This document shows, in pieces, positions 8,348 to 16,408 of a stretch of DNA of 64,000 nucleotides. The stretch is from positions 1 through 64,000 of the forward strand of contig CAYOLG010000020.1 of the NCBI GenBank assembly GCA_964404745.1. Direction: 5' to 3'. The DNA is from Pelagisphaera sp964404745. GTDB taxonomy: Bacteria; Verrucomicrobiota; Verrucomicrobiia; Opitutales; Opitutaceae. How positions within the stretch are numbered: the stretch's first letter is position 1; each line of letters opens with the position of its first letter. The notes below the pieces were generated by a model that had not been told where the DNA came from, ran no database searches, and saw only the letters and a list, made by a program, of their open reading frames with translations. The position numbers and the translations under genes were made by a program.

Positions 8348-8989
8348 CTAATTCCCCGCCCTTAGCTTTCTCAACAAGCGAACGCCAGCGGCACCCGCCC
8401 CAATGAGCGCGAGGCCAGCGATGCCAGGACCGCTGTCTGGAACTCCAGCAACACTTCCCTTCCCAGCTATGGCGGCTTCATTCAGAGTAGAGTTGTAGCC
8501 ATAGCTGTCGAGCGTGAGTGCATTTGAACTGACGATTGTGGTTTTGACCCATCCATAGGTGTACCCTGAACTGCCTTCGTTGACTCGGAATCCCAACGTT
8601 AGTTGCCCAGGACTCTGGGCTGTGTCATTAGGAGCACTAAGATAACCTCGCGAGCTGCCAATAACCGAGCTATCGTTGAAGCCTTGCAATTTTGAAAAAA
8701 ATGTAGCGAATGAGGTATAGGTAGTGCTAGCGACTCCGAAATTAGAATTGGCTATTTGAAATGTGGCATTCGCACCTGTATATATGCCGCTGAGGTCGAG
8801 CGTGTAAGAATTTGTGTTCTGCGCAGCCAGATCCGTCACGATCACTTTCACCATGGCAGCATCGACTTCGATGCTGCTCACCGCAGCCACTCCCGCCGCT
8901 GCTGATGAGTACCTAGCCATTCTGGCGGCGCGTGAGGTCGACGCTTGAACCGCACTTGTTTCTACTTCCAAGCTTTTTACCAAACACAT
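8348..8989 (-). CDS. VPDSG-CTERM exosortase-sorted surface protein
   Basis: A 213-residue exported protein from the ATG at 8987-8989. A TTG six codons earlier lies inside the -12 box, so it is rejected. The C-terminus has the sorting signal: GVPDSG, a hydrophobic Ala/Gly-rich helix (GIAGLALIGAGAAGV) and an RLLRK basic end. In the family this is cut and processed by an exosortase. The body is Ser/Thr/Asn/Gly-rich beta-type sequence with no catalytic motif, as usual for extracellular PEP/VPDSG-CTERM proteins. The N-terminus (MCLVKSLEVE, then RMARYSSAAAGVAAVSS) is a weak signal peptide. It is monocistronic and preceded by a sigma-54 box and a conserved upstream block. Confidence 0.8.
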   Translation of the reverse strand: MCLVKSLEVETSAVQASTSRAARMARYSSAAAGVAAVSSIEVDAAMVKVIVTDLAAQNTNSYTLDLSGIYTGANATFQIANSNFGVASTTYTSFATFFSKLQGFNDSSVIGSSRGYLSAPNDTAQSPGQLTLGFRVNEGSSGYTYGWVKTTIVSSNALTLDSYGYNSTLNEAAIAGKGSVAGVPDSGPGIAGLALIGAGAAGVRLLRKLRAGN

Positions 8990-9003
8990 GAGAGCAACTG
9001 TGT

Positions 9004-9018
9004 GCAAGTATCATGCCA
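9004..9018 (-). promoter_or_regulatory. Sigma-54 (-24/-12) promoter of the VPDSG-CTERM gene
   Basis: The minus strand reads TGGCATGATACTTGC, one mismatch from TGGCAC-N5-TTGC and with exact spacing. The ATG at 8989 follows the TTGC by 14 nt, identical to the arrangement at 31-45. RpoN control of PEP-CTERM genes has been reported in other bacteria, which supports the reading. The very short or absent leader is odd. Confidence 0.6.
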
Positions 9019-9103
9019 GCGATTCGACCGAATCTGTTAAAGATCCGTTAGCCGTTGATGACAAGGTTGTTAAAAATTACATAGGTATTATTACTATAAA
9101 TAC

Positions 9104-9168
9104 AAAACGGGTCCAAATCTGTAAACTTTCTTTACGTTTGTCGGAAAATCTTACACTTTTTAACTCAA
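9104..9168 (-). promoter_or_regulatory. Conserved upstream block, candidate enhancer (copy 2)
   Basis: This is the counterpart of 131-195. On the minus strand it reads GTGTAAGATTTTCCGACA, then ACGTAAAG and GATTTGGACCCG. The core lies 121 nt from the nearer end of the sigma-54 box at 9004-9018. The DNA between block and box is largely diverged between the two copies, apart from short islands such as ATCCGTTAG, so the block and its spacing appear to be under selection. Confidence 0.5.
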
Positions 9169-9520
9169 GGAACCCCGCATCTTCAACCCAGCCTTAGCTA
9201 GTGACTTATCATACTCCTCATAAGAGATTAAGGGCCTGATGAACCTCGTTTCATTCCTTCTCTCCTCGATGCGGTAAGCTTGTTGCCAGCTCTTCTCATA
9301 GGGCTGTGGAGACGTAATAAACATCGCGAAACGTGGCCTTCAGCTTTCCACTTTCCATACGATCCCTCAGCTTCTCAATGATGTCTTCCTCAAGAGAATG
9401 CAGGTTAAGGAACAATTGTTTACTAAGTCTCGCCCCAACCTCTGTCCATTTACAAAGATGATCAGCATATTCAGCAAGTGAATGCTTGATGGTTTTGAAG
9501 TGGCCTAAGTTTAGCTGACA
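9169..9520 (-). pseudogene. Decayed coding remnant, copy 2 of the repeated segment
   Basis: On the minus strand a frame reads GHFKTIKHSLAEYADHLCKW and continues through KLRDRMESGKLKATFRDV to YYVSTA, then frameshifts and continues as YEKSWQQAYRIEERRNETRF and ISYEEYDKSLAKAGLK to a stop. It is a charged helical C-terminus of a protein I do not recognise. Only its last third is present in copy 1 at 196-350. Proximity to an integrase fragment suggests a mobile-element cargo or accessory gene, but that is inference. Confidence 0.4.
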
Positions 9521-9635
9521 GTGGATTCTCCTTGTTGGTTATTTGATCAGTTATCAGCGTTGGTTGATTGTTCACTGCAAGCCCCTAGGGGCTCGGCCGC
9601 GATTTCCTGCTCGAACCGCACGGGCGACTAACAGC

Positions 9636-10013
9636 CTATCCCCGCCCCTGTCCTCGCTTCTCTCCTTTTAGGACGCCTAAAAGGCCTCTAATCCCGTTAC
9701 GGCAGTCTCTGCTTCGCGCAAAATGCTTAACCGCAGCTTTTAAAGTACGGTCACGATCTTCCTTGAGATTAAAATTCTTCAGCATACTGAGTGCTGCCCT
9801 TGCGTCAGTATACTCCTCATCTGCGAAGCGGTTACTTAATGATCCATACTTGCTGAGGTGAGACTTTATCCTCCCGACCTCTGCTTGTGCTTTGGCTACT
9901 GAGGTAAATATTAACCTCCGCCGCTTTCCAGTGCTCGAATACTTGGCTGAAATATCAACCAGCCTCTTTCCATTTTCCACTTTTACGGGCTTAAGTTCTG
10001 CTTTCTTTGGCAT
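9636..10013 (-). pseudogene. Truncated tyrosine recombinase (phage-type integrase), N-terminal part
   Basis: About 125 residues from ATG 10013. The short basic beta-rich opening (KRLVDISAKYSSTGKRRRLI) followed by the helix VAKAQAEVGRIKSHLSKYG and an AxxxLK-x-FN segment resembles the start of Verrucomicrobia site-specific integrases. The core-binding helices are cut short and the catalytic domain (R-H-x-x-R-H-Y) is missing. The frame ends in a low-complexity GQGRG tail. It begins about 105 nt from the 3' end of tRNA-Thr and reads away from it, the usual geometry of an integrase of an element inserted in a tRNA gene. It is the remains of an integrative element whose body lay to the left. Confidence 0.5.
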
Positions 10014-10116
10014 CGCTGCCCAACAACCGATTGATAACAAGCTAAATCTAGCTACAATGGAATAGAATGAAAAAGTGCCTTAATCCCCACAACTCCCTGC
10101 AAAACAGTATTTTAAG

Positions 10117-10192
10117 TGGAGCCGGCGATGGGACTCGAACCCGCAACCTACTGATTACAAATCAGTTGCTCTACCAATTGAGCTACGCCGGC
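10117..10192 (-). tRNA. tRNA-Thr (anticodon TGT)
   Basis: The minus strand folds as a complete cloverleaf: acceptor GCCGGCG/CGCCGGC, D-arm with AGCTCAATTGGTAGAGC, anticodon loop with TGT, T-loop GGTTCGAGTC. CCA is encoded at 10117-10119. Its 3' end faces the truncated integrase, making it the likely attachment site. Confidence 0.95.
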
Positions 10193-10240
10193 AAATAGAC
10201 CGTGTTCCTGATAACGGCCTTGGACTGTATCTCTTTAGTC

Positions 10241-10316
<76 letters not shown>

Positions 10317-10668
10317 ATTCGCCAAACAAAGAGGGACCGAAAATCTATCTTCGCGGCGCCTTGTCAACCGATTTTTACGCCAATTCCCAAAGCCGGCCAA
10401 ACGCGATCGACTATCGCTATTACACGACGCGAAATTAACGGCTAACAGACCTATCCTCTTCAACCGGCGGCGGGCCATTAGTGTAATCACAAATAATACC
10501 ATCCGACTAAAAGAACGCGCCGGGACGTTGCATTCCACCTAGATTCGGAGGCGCAATTGGTGACGCGGGACATCCCGGCGCGCTCAATTAATTGGGCTCA
10601 GCATTCGAGCTCGAACCCGAGATTGTAAGCTAGATAGGTGATCGCGATAGACTGAGGTCCAACGCGCC
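10317..10668. other. Spacer between tRNA-Lys and folC
   Basis: About 350 nt without a gene. It holds the tRNA promoter and the 3' end of the folC transcript. Nothing else was recognised. Confidence 0.4.
10340..10367 (-). promoter_or_regulatory. Promoter of the tRNA-Lys/tRNA-Thr unit
   Basis: On the minus strand a perfect -35 box TTGACA (10362-10367) is followed after 16 nt by GATTTT as the best -10 candidate, about 24 nt before the tRNA-Lys 5' end. The -35 is convincing, the -10 poor. Confidence 0.4.
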
Positions 10669-11991
10669 TTAAAAATCCTGCAGAATCCCCTGCCCTACGG
10701 GCGACGTTTCATAGTATCGTTCCCAGATTTCTCCGATCAAATAGATGGATCCAGTAACCAAGACGGCATGATCATCTGGCCGGTCCAAAGCGCATTCGCC
10801 CTTCCCCGGAAAGAGCTCCTCAATCGAGCTACGATTCACCACTCCTCTATAATCCTCCGGCACAAATCCTTCGAGAGATTCAAATGACGATGACCGAGAT
10901 TGTTGAGGCATCACCAGGGTAATGGAACGAGCGAAACGAGCGATCACCGGCACAAGCGAGCGAGCTCGATAGTCGCCCATGATTCCTACCACTGCATCCA
11001 CAGGGAGACCGCCCTTCGCCATCCAGTCCGACAGGTTCGAATCCAGCCAGCGAGAACCTTCCTCGTTATGCGAAACGTCGAATACGATATCCCGATGCTT
11101 CATTCGTCGAAGGTCCCAGCGAGCGGGCCACTCGACGCTTTTCAGAGCGTTCAGACAACGACTCTCGTCGAGGTCAAAGCGCTCTCTCAAAGATTTCGCG
11201 ACCACCATGGCAGTAGCCGCATTGATTCTCTGGTAGCCGCCCAACAAGTTCGTCTCCGGAAAATCCGCATCGGAAACGTAAGCTTGATCCACAGTCATCA
11301 AAGGGCTGCCTCTTTCGCGGCATACGCGCTCAACCGCTTGCTTCGCCTCTGTTTTCAGCCTGCCAATGACAGTTGGAACTCCCGGTTTCACGATACCCGC
11401 CTTTTCCTGGGCAATCTTCTCGAGCGTATCGCCCAGGATTTCGCAATGATCCATGCCAACAGAAGTGATCACCGCTATCTCCGGCTTAAGGATATTGGTC
11501 GCATCTAGCCGTCCTCCCAATCCCACTTCCACAATCGCTATATCTACTTCGCTTCGCTGGAAATGAAGAAATGCCATGGCGGTCATGAACTCGAAGAAGC
11601 TGGGACGCATTTCTGGATCAGCGATAGAATCCCCTACCGCTTTCAACTCGCGGGTGTATTCAAGGATCTGATCCTCGCTGAGGATCTCGCGGTTGACTTG
11701 AATGCGCTCGCCTTGCCGAACTAGATGAGGCGATGTCGAAAGTCCCGTCTTGTATCCATGGGCTCGAAAAATCGCCTCTAGCATGGCCGCAGTGGATCCT
11801 TTTCCATTCGTTCCGGCAATATGGATACCGGGATAAGCGGCTTGCGGATTCCCCAGCAATTCCGCGAATACTTCCATTCGCTCGATTCCATAGGTCGCGC
11901 CCCGGTTCTTGAGCGAGTAGAGCCAGTCCCTCGCGTCTTCGTAGGACTCCAAAATCATCGTCTTTGCAGAAACGTATCCATTGACAGCCAA
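10669..11991 (-). CDS. folC: Folylpolyglutamate synthase / dihydrofolate synthase
   Basis: A 440-residue cytosolic Mur-ligase-family enzyme adding glutamate to folates with ATP. The P-loop is HIAGTNGKGSTAAML, followed by STSPHLVRQGERI and EVGLGGRLDATN; SVGMDHCEILGDT carries the central conserved His. The C-terminal domain has VFDVSHNEEGSRW. Length is normal for FolC. The first Met gives an 11-residue extension before MILESYEDARDWLY; the inner Met at 11958 is an equally good start. It is the last gene of a minus-strand run with accD (27-nt gap) and comF. The usual accD-folC neighbourhood is kept. Confidence 0.93.
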   Translation of the reverse strand: MAVNGYVSAKTMILESYEDARDWLYSLKNRGATYGIERMEVFAELLGNPQAAYPGIHIAGTNGKGSTAAMLEAIFRAHGYKTGLSTSPHLVRQGERIQVNREILSEDQILEYTRELKAVGDSIADPEMRPSFFEFMTAMAFLHFQRSEVDIAIVEVGLGGRLDATNILKPEIAVITSVGMDHCEILGDTLEKIAQEKAGIVKPGVPTVIGRLKTEAKQAVERVCRERGSPLMTVDQAYVSDADFPETNLLGGYQRINAATAMVVAKSLRERFDLDESRCLNALKSVEWPARWDLRRMKHRDIVFDVSHNEEGSRWLDSNLSDWMAKGGLPVDAVVGIMGDYRARSLVPVIARFARSITLVMPQQSRSSSFESLEGFVPEDYRGVVNRSSIEELFPGKGECALDRPDDHAVLVTGSIYLIGEIWERYYETSPVGQGILQDF

Positions 11992-12018
11992 TTACAGCCG
12001 CCACAAGCAGGCTTTCGA

Positions 12019-12876
12019 CTAGGCAGTCGTCTTTTCGCGAAGGTAAAGAGCGGAGAGCAAATCGCGCAGTTTATCCTTCATTTGCCGACGATCGACGATC
12101 AAATCGATCAAACCGCGCTCCAAAAGGAACTCGGCCGTCTGGAATCCTTCCGGCAGTTCTTCATTGGTCGCTTCTTTAATGACGCGGCGACCGGCAAAGC
12201 CAATTAGAGCGCCCGGCTCTGAAATAATGACATCGCCCAAAGCAGCATAACTGGCCGTAACCCCTCCCGTGGTGGGATTCGTCAGCACGGAAATAAACGG
12301 CAACTTCGCTTCCGAGAGCCTCGCCAATGCCGCGCCCGTTTTGGCCATTTGCATCAAACTCAAGATGCCCTCTTGCATGCGGGCCCCGCCAGAGCAGGAA
12401 ACGATGATGCAAGGAATCTTCTTCTCCAGGGCCCGCTCGATCGCCCGGGTAATCTTTTCGCCCGCTACCGATCCCAGGCTGCCGCCTCCGAACTTAAAAT
12501 CCATAATGGCAATGGAAACCGGGATCCCGTGGATCTTCCCGATGCCGTCGATAACCGAATCATTCAGTCCGGTCTTTTCCTGATATTCGGCCAACCGGTC
12601 CTTGTAGGCCTTTGAGTCCGTAAATTCCAAAGGGTCCGTAGGCTTGAGCTCGGTGTCCTTCTCTTTCCACGTTCCTTCGTCGAGGAGGAAGCGAATCCTT
12701 TCTCTACTTTTGATCGGAAAGTGGTAGCCGCTTTTGGGCACGACAAACTGGTTTTGTTCCAGTTCTTTATTGTAAATAATCTCCCCGGACTGCGGGCACT
12801 TTTGCCAGAGGCCCTGAGGGATATCCTTCTTCTTAACCTGTACTGTCGAGTATTTCGGTTTGTGGAAAATCGGCAT
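12019..12876 (-). CDS. accD: Acetyl-CoA carboxylase carboxyltransferase, beta subunit
   Basis: 285 residues; with AccA it forms the carboxyltransferase that moves CO2 from biotin to acetyl-CoA, the first step of fatty-acid synthesis. Crotonase-fold motifs are intact: FKFGGGSLGSVAGEKI, CSGGARMQEG and PTTGGVTASYA. The N-terminal zinc ribbon is not: the usual CxxC...CxxC reads CPQSG and VVPKSG here, so three of the four zinc ligands are Ser or Val, although the surrounding residues (ELEQN, HFPI) are conserved. The subunit may fold its N-terminal lobe without zinc. It lies between comF and folC. Confidence 0.93.
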   Translation of the reverse strand: MPIFHKPKYSTVQVKKKDIPQGLWQKCPQSGEIIYNKELEQNQFVVPKSGYHFPIKSRERIRFLLDEGTWKEKDTELKPTDPLEFTDSKAYKDRLAEYQEKTGLNDSVIDGIGKIHGIPVSIAIMDFKFGGGSLGSVAGEKITRAIERALEKKIPCIIVSCSGGARMQEGILSLMQMAKTGAALARLSEAKLPFISVLTNPTTGGVTASYAALGDVIISEPGALIGFAGRRVIKEATNEELPEGFQTAEFLLERGLIDLIVDRRQMKDKLRDLLSALYLREKTTA

Positions 12877-12910
12877 CGTTCTATCCCGCTTCTATATTGC
12901 CGAACGCTAT

Positions 12911-13648
12911 TCAACCATGTCCAATAGTCAATACGTCGATCTCTTTAACGCCTGATTTCCGAAGAGCCGCAGCGCAAGCATTAAGCGTCGATCCAGTCGT
13001 AAATACATCGTCTACAAGAACATAGCGTTGCTTAATTTCAAAGTCGGAATTCTCCACCACAATAAAGGCGTTCTTTAGGTTTCGATACCGTTCCTGGCGA
13101 TTGAATCGCGTTTGAGACTCTGTATCGACAATGCGCGACAGTAGATCATCGCGATATTGGACTTCGAATCTACGGCTCAATTCCTCAGTGATCAAAGCGC
13201 TTTGGTTATAACCGCGCTCTCTCAGTTTTCTGTTGTGGAGCGGGACAGGAACCAAGATGGCATCCTCCAAGTAATCTCCCAATCCTTCCGCAAACTCCGC
13301 TATTCTACCTAAGTCCCTCAAGGCCCAAAGAGCTTTCTCGTATTTTAGAGCGTATATCAATCTTCGGATCGGGCCGCGAAACAAGGCGATAGACCAGCCT
13401 CTAGCGAATCTGGGGGTCAATCGCGCGCAATGCTGACAATCCCCATGCGATTCAACTTCCCCAAAAAACGGATACCCGCAGGTCAAACAACGCGGATCTT
13501 CCACGATATGGATTTTGGAGAAACAGCGTCGGCAAACATGCGGCAAGGGTGGATTCTCTAGAGCATCCCCGCAACTGGCGCAGCTAGCGGGAAAAGCGAC
13601 ATCCAAGAATCCCGCTCCTATCCGTTGGAAAAAAAGCGGAAATTTCAT
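12911..13648 (-). CDS. comF: ComF-family phosphoribosyltransferase-like protein
   Basis: 245 residues. The N-terminus has four Cys pairs (CASCG, CRRC, CLTCG, CQHC) for a zinc-binding region. It is followed by LIYALKYEKALWALRDLG and VPVPLHNRKLRERGYNQS. The PRPP-binding signature VLVDDVFTTGSTLNACA lies near residue 217. ComF proteins support DNA uptake in competent bacteria and are also present in many non-competent ones, where the exact role is unclear. It heads the comF-accD-folC run, and a REP-like palindrome lies upstream. Confidence 0.88.
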   Translation of the reverse strand: MKFPLFFQRIGAGFLDVAFPASCASCGDALENPPLPHVCRRCFSKIHIVEDPRCLTCGYPFFGEVESHGDCQHCARLTPRFARGWSIALFRGPIRRLIYALKYEKALWALRDLGRIAEFAEGLGDYLEDAILVPVPLHNRKLRERGYNQSALITEELSRRFEVQYRDDLLSRIVDTESQTRFNRQERYRNLKNAFIVVENSDFEIKQRYVLVDDVFTTGSTLNACAAALRKSGVKEIDVLTIGHG

Positions 13649-13738
13649 CAGGGTAACAGACTCTCAACCCTAGAGAACCAAGAGTATAGCTCAACAAAAA
13701 ATGAAGATGTCTAAAACTACTTCTGAAGCTTTATTAAC

Positions 13739-13803
13739 GGTGGGGAGGATCGGCTCGATCCTTCTAACTCTACTAATCGAGGACCGAACCGGTCCTCCCT
13801 ACC
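13739..13803. repeat. REP-like palindrome pair, family A copy 1
   Basis: Two inverted arms, GGTGGGGAGGATCGGCTCGATC and the reverse-oriented GGACCGAACCGGTCCTCCCTACC, sit about 15 nt apart. Each arm is itself palindromic (GATCGGCTCGATC). It lies in the spacer between comF and truA. Related copies are at 16236, 43541, 47777 and 61971. Confidence 0.75.
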
Positions 13804-13852
13804 TTTTTGACGCCGGCTTGAAGCCCCGCGCTAATAGGGCAGACGGTAAAAC

Positions 13853-14584
13853 CTAGTAATACACCTTCTCCAGGAAGAGCCCTTTGGCTGGGGCCGCGTA
13901 AACAAAGGGCGTTCGTTTGCCTGAATCCAATAGCTCTGACAAATCGCCCTTGTCGATACGTCCGGATCCCACGTTAACCAAGGTTCCCACCAGACTTCTA
14001 ACCATCTTATACATAAATCCATTCGCTTCGAAACGAATGAGTATGAAACGCTCATCCACGGCAATATCCGCTCGCATCAGATGCCTAGTCGTCGACTCGT
14101 ATTCAACTCCTCGATTCGCGGCAAATGCCGCGAAGTCCAGCCTCCCTCTGAAAAGGGTGATTGCTGAAGCCATGGCTTGCATATCCAGATTCTCACGCAC
14201 GGGCCAACAATAGCGATAATCGATGGGCGAAGGATCACCCTGAAACATCCTGTATTGATAAAGCTTTGACGTTGCCGAAAAACGGGCATGGAAATCATCC
14301 GGCACGAGCTCTACATACAAGGGGCGTATCTGCCTAGGGAAGCGAGAACGCATGGCCCGCAACATGGCCACAGGCCCGTGCCGCCAATCAAAATCGAAAT
14401 GAAACACCTGCTCTAGGGCGTGCACGCCCGCATCGGTACGGCCGCTGCCATAGATTTCAACTTTGGTTTTGAAAATCTCCGCTAAAGCCTCGCAAATGGC
14501 GTTCTGCACGGAACCGCCACCGGACTGAGTTTGCCAGCCCGCGAAATCCGTTCCGTCATAAGAACATCCGCATTTCCACCGCAT
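13853..14584 (-). CDS. truA: tRNA pseudouridine(38-40) synthase
   Basis: 243 residues. TruA isomerises uridines 38-40 in the anticodon stem-loop of many tRNAs. Visible are the start YDGTDFAGWQTQSGGGSVQ, the catalytic Asp in GSGRTDAGVHALEQVFHFD, the RYCWPVRENLDMQAM stretch and the C-terminal FMYKMVRSLVGTLVNVGSGR. Length and motifs are complete. It ends the truA-ruvX-guanylyltransferase run, 12 nt downstream of ruvX. Confidence 0.95.
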   Translation of the reverse strand: MRWKCGCSYDGTDFAGWQTQSGGGSVQNAICEALAEIFKTKVEIYGSGRTDAGVHALEQVFHFDFDWRHGPVAMLRAMRSRFPRQIRPLYVELVPDDFHARFSATSKLYQYRMFQGDPSPIDYRYCWPVRENLDMQAMASAITLFRGRLDFAAFAANRGVEYESTTRHLMRADIAVDERFILIRFEANGFMYKMVRSLVGTLVNVGSGRIDKGDLSELLDSGKRTPFVYAAPAKGLFLEKVYY

Positions 14585-14596
14585 CGGTATGATTCT

Positions 14597-15037
14597 CTAG
14601 CCGAATTCCTCGGACTCGTAATCCGAAAGCGGAAACCGCTGGTCAAGGAAGTCTTGAAGAATAAGCGCCGCGGCAGCTGAGTCCAGTTTGCCGGATCGAC
14701 GTAGCTCATCGTCCCGGCCCGATCGAAACCCTTTTGACGCCTCCACAGATGTCAGTCTTTCGTCAATACGGTATATAGGCAGGTTTATTGCCTTGGTAAC
14801 TTTTTCAATAAAGGCATCCACTTCCTTGGCCTTAAAACCAGCCGAACCATCCATGTTGTAGGGATAGCCCACTACGAGGTCAGTTGCCTTGCGCTCTTGC
14901 GCGACTCTCGCAATGCGGGCGATGCGCTCGGCCTCCGACTTCTCTATAGCCGGCTCCAAAGGAGTCGCCACGCCGATGTCATCGCCGTAGCTCAAACCAA
15001 TTCGCTTCTCCCCGTAATCGATCCCAATTGCCCGCAT
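14597..15037 (-). CDS. ruvX: Putative pre-16S rRNA nuclease / Holliday junction resolvase-like protein
   Basis: 146 residues with the RNase H-like YqgF fold. AIGIDYGEKRIGLSYGD supplies the first acidic residue, and DLVVGYPYNMDGS and RIDERLTSVEASKG follow. The C-terminal KLDSAAAALILQDFLDQR contains the last conserved Asp. YqgF/RuvX trims the 5' end of 16S rRNA. Length is typical. It is cotranscribed with truA downstream and the sugar nucleotidyltransferase upstream (37-nt gap). Confidence 0.92.
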   Translation of the reverse strand: MRAIGIDYGEKRIGLSYGDDIGVATPLEPAIEKSEAERIARIARVAQERKATDLVVGYPYNMDGSAGFKAKEVDAFIEKVTKAINLPIYRIDERLTSVEASKGFRSGRDDELRRSGKLDSAAAALILQDFLDQRFPLSDYESEEFG

Positions 15038-15074
15038 TTTAATCTATCAAGGGTGATGAACGCCCGACTTTCGA

Positions 15075-16148
15075 TTAGGTTAGCTCGGCAGGCAACCCTT
15101 TGACGAGCTGCTTGATCTTTTCAGCTTCGCTCTTTTTGCACACCAAGGTCGCGTCTCCCGTGTTCACGACGATCAAGTCCTCTACCCCAACTAGAGCGAT
15201 GGTATGGCCTGAATCCGATACGGTTATGTTGCCCTGGCTGTCTTCGAAGAACGCGCTTCCATCGGAAACATTGCCAGCTTCATCGCGAGGGAAATGCCTT
15301 TCGATAGCAGGCCAAGATCCGACATCGTCCCAATCGAAAGTAGCCGCCAAGGTAACCACATTGTCCGCCTGTTCCATGACGGCAAAGTCGATAGAAATTT
15401 TTTCTAGATCCGGATAAAGCTCTAGCAAAAGCGGCCCCAAGGCATCGCCGCCTTGTAGACGTCTTTCGATTTCGTCGAGCCCTCTCTTCAGAATAGGAGT
15501 GAATTTCGAAAGGGCCACGGAGATGGCCTTCACGCTCCAAACAAACATACCCGCATTCCAGGCGTATTTTCCGCTGAAGAGATAGGATTTCGCCGTTTCC
15601 AAATCCGGCTTTTCCTTAAACTCCTCAACTTTGCAAATTTCGATGCCTCCGCACTCGGATACCGGCTCCCCTTTATGAATGTAGCCGTAGCCAGTAGCTG
15701 GCTCTGTCGGATCGATCCCAATCGTAACCAGTCGCGGACTTTCTTCAGCAGCCAGGAAAGCCGCGCTTAACGATCTCTGAAACCCCTCACGGTCTTTAAT
15801 CAGCGCATCCGCAGGTAGCATCGCTAAGGCGGCTTCTGGGTCGAGCCGCTTAATGAGGAGCATTGCCAACCCAACAGCGGCAGCGGTATCGCGTCCCACT
15901 GGCTCCGCTACTATGTTATCGATTGGCAAATTAGGGCAGACTTCCCGAACGCCCTCGACCTGCTCTGAATTTGTGATGATAAATATATTCTTGGCCGGGA
16001 TAAAGCCATCCAGTCTATCCACCGTCTGAGTCAGCATCGGCTTGTCGCCCACGATTGGCAATAAGTGCTTAGGCCGTTTTGTTCTACTCGCGGGCCAAAA
16101 GCGTTCTCCTTTACCACCCGCCATAATAACCACGTATCTACTAGCCAT
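15075..16148 (-). CDS. manC: Mannose-1-phosphate guanylyltransferase
   Basis: 357 residues from ATG 16148. It makes GDP-mannose from mannose-1-phosphate and GTP for polysaccharide and glycan synthesis. The nucleotide-binding signature MAGGKGERFWPASR is at the N-terminus, with KRPKHLLPI, MLPADALI, TGYGYIHKGEP, FKEKPD and NAGMFVW following. There is no fused phosphomannose isomerase domain; the protein stops after a short beta-helical tail. The reading frame is open 70 codons further upstream, but that stretch contains REP-like element 16236-16296 and no family similarity, so the inner start is used. Confidence 0.88.
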   Translation of the reverse strand: MASRYVVIMAGGKGERFWPASRTKRPKHLLPIVGDKPMLTQTVDRLDGFIPAKNIFIITNSEQVEGVREVCPNLPIDNIVAEPVGRDTAAAVGLAMLLIKRLDPEAALAMLPADALIKDREGFQRSLSAAFLAAEESPRLVTIGIDPTEPATGYGYIHKGEPVSECGGIEICKVEEFKEKPDLETAKSYLFSGKYAWNAGMFVWSVKAISVALSKFTPILKRGLDEIERRLQGGDALGPLLLELYPDLEKISIDFAVMEQADNVVTLAATFDWDDVGSWPAIERHFPRDEAGNVSDGSAFFEDSQGNITVSDSGHTIALVGVEDLIVVNTGDATLVCKKSEAEKIKQLVKGLPAELT

Positions 16149-16235
16149 ACGGAAGCCGAAGCTTGTCGACTTCGGCAGGAGGTCAATGATTAAACCGAGA
16201 GCGCAGCCGCATGCCCCAAGATGTTCTTCAAATTT

Positions 16236-16296
16236 GGGAGGATCGGCTCTACTCCCTGAAATACGAATAGGGAGGACCGAGCCGGTCCACCCTGCC
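16236..16296. repeat. REP-like palindrome pair, family A copy 2
   Basis: It reads GGGAGGATCGGCTCTACTCC, then an AT-rich gap, then AGGGAGGACCGAGCCGGTCC and CACCCTGCC. It lies in the divergent spacer between manC and moeB, so it may overlap one of their control regions. The first arm is diverged. Confidence 0.65.
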
Positions 16297-16408
16297 AGAA
16301 AACCGAATCCTCCCAACACACCTGTATCTAAAACAAACTCCGAGGCATTGAAGGCCATAGGATTAAACGGTTGCCCTAGCGCTCAGCATCCCTACTCCGA
16401 TTAAGACC

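Noticed and set aside
16149..16358. 70-codon N-terminal extension of the mannose-1-phosphate guanylyltransferase
   Set aside because: It contains a REP-like palindrome and no similarity; the enzyme family begins at MASRYVVIMAGGKGERFWPA.
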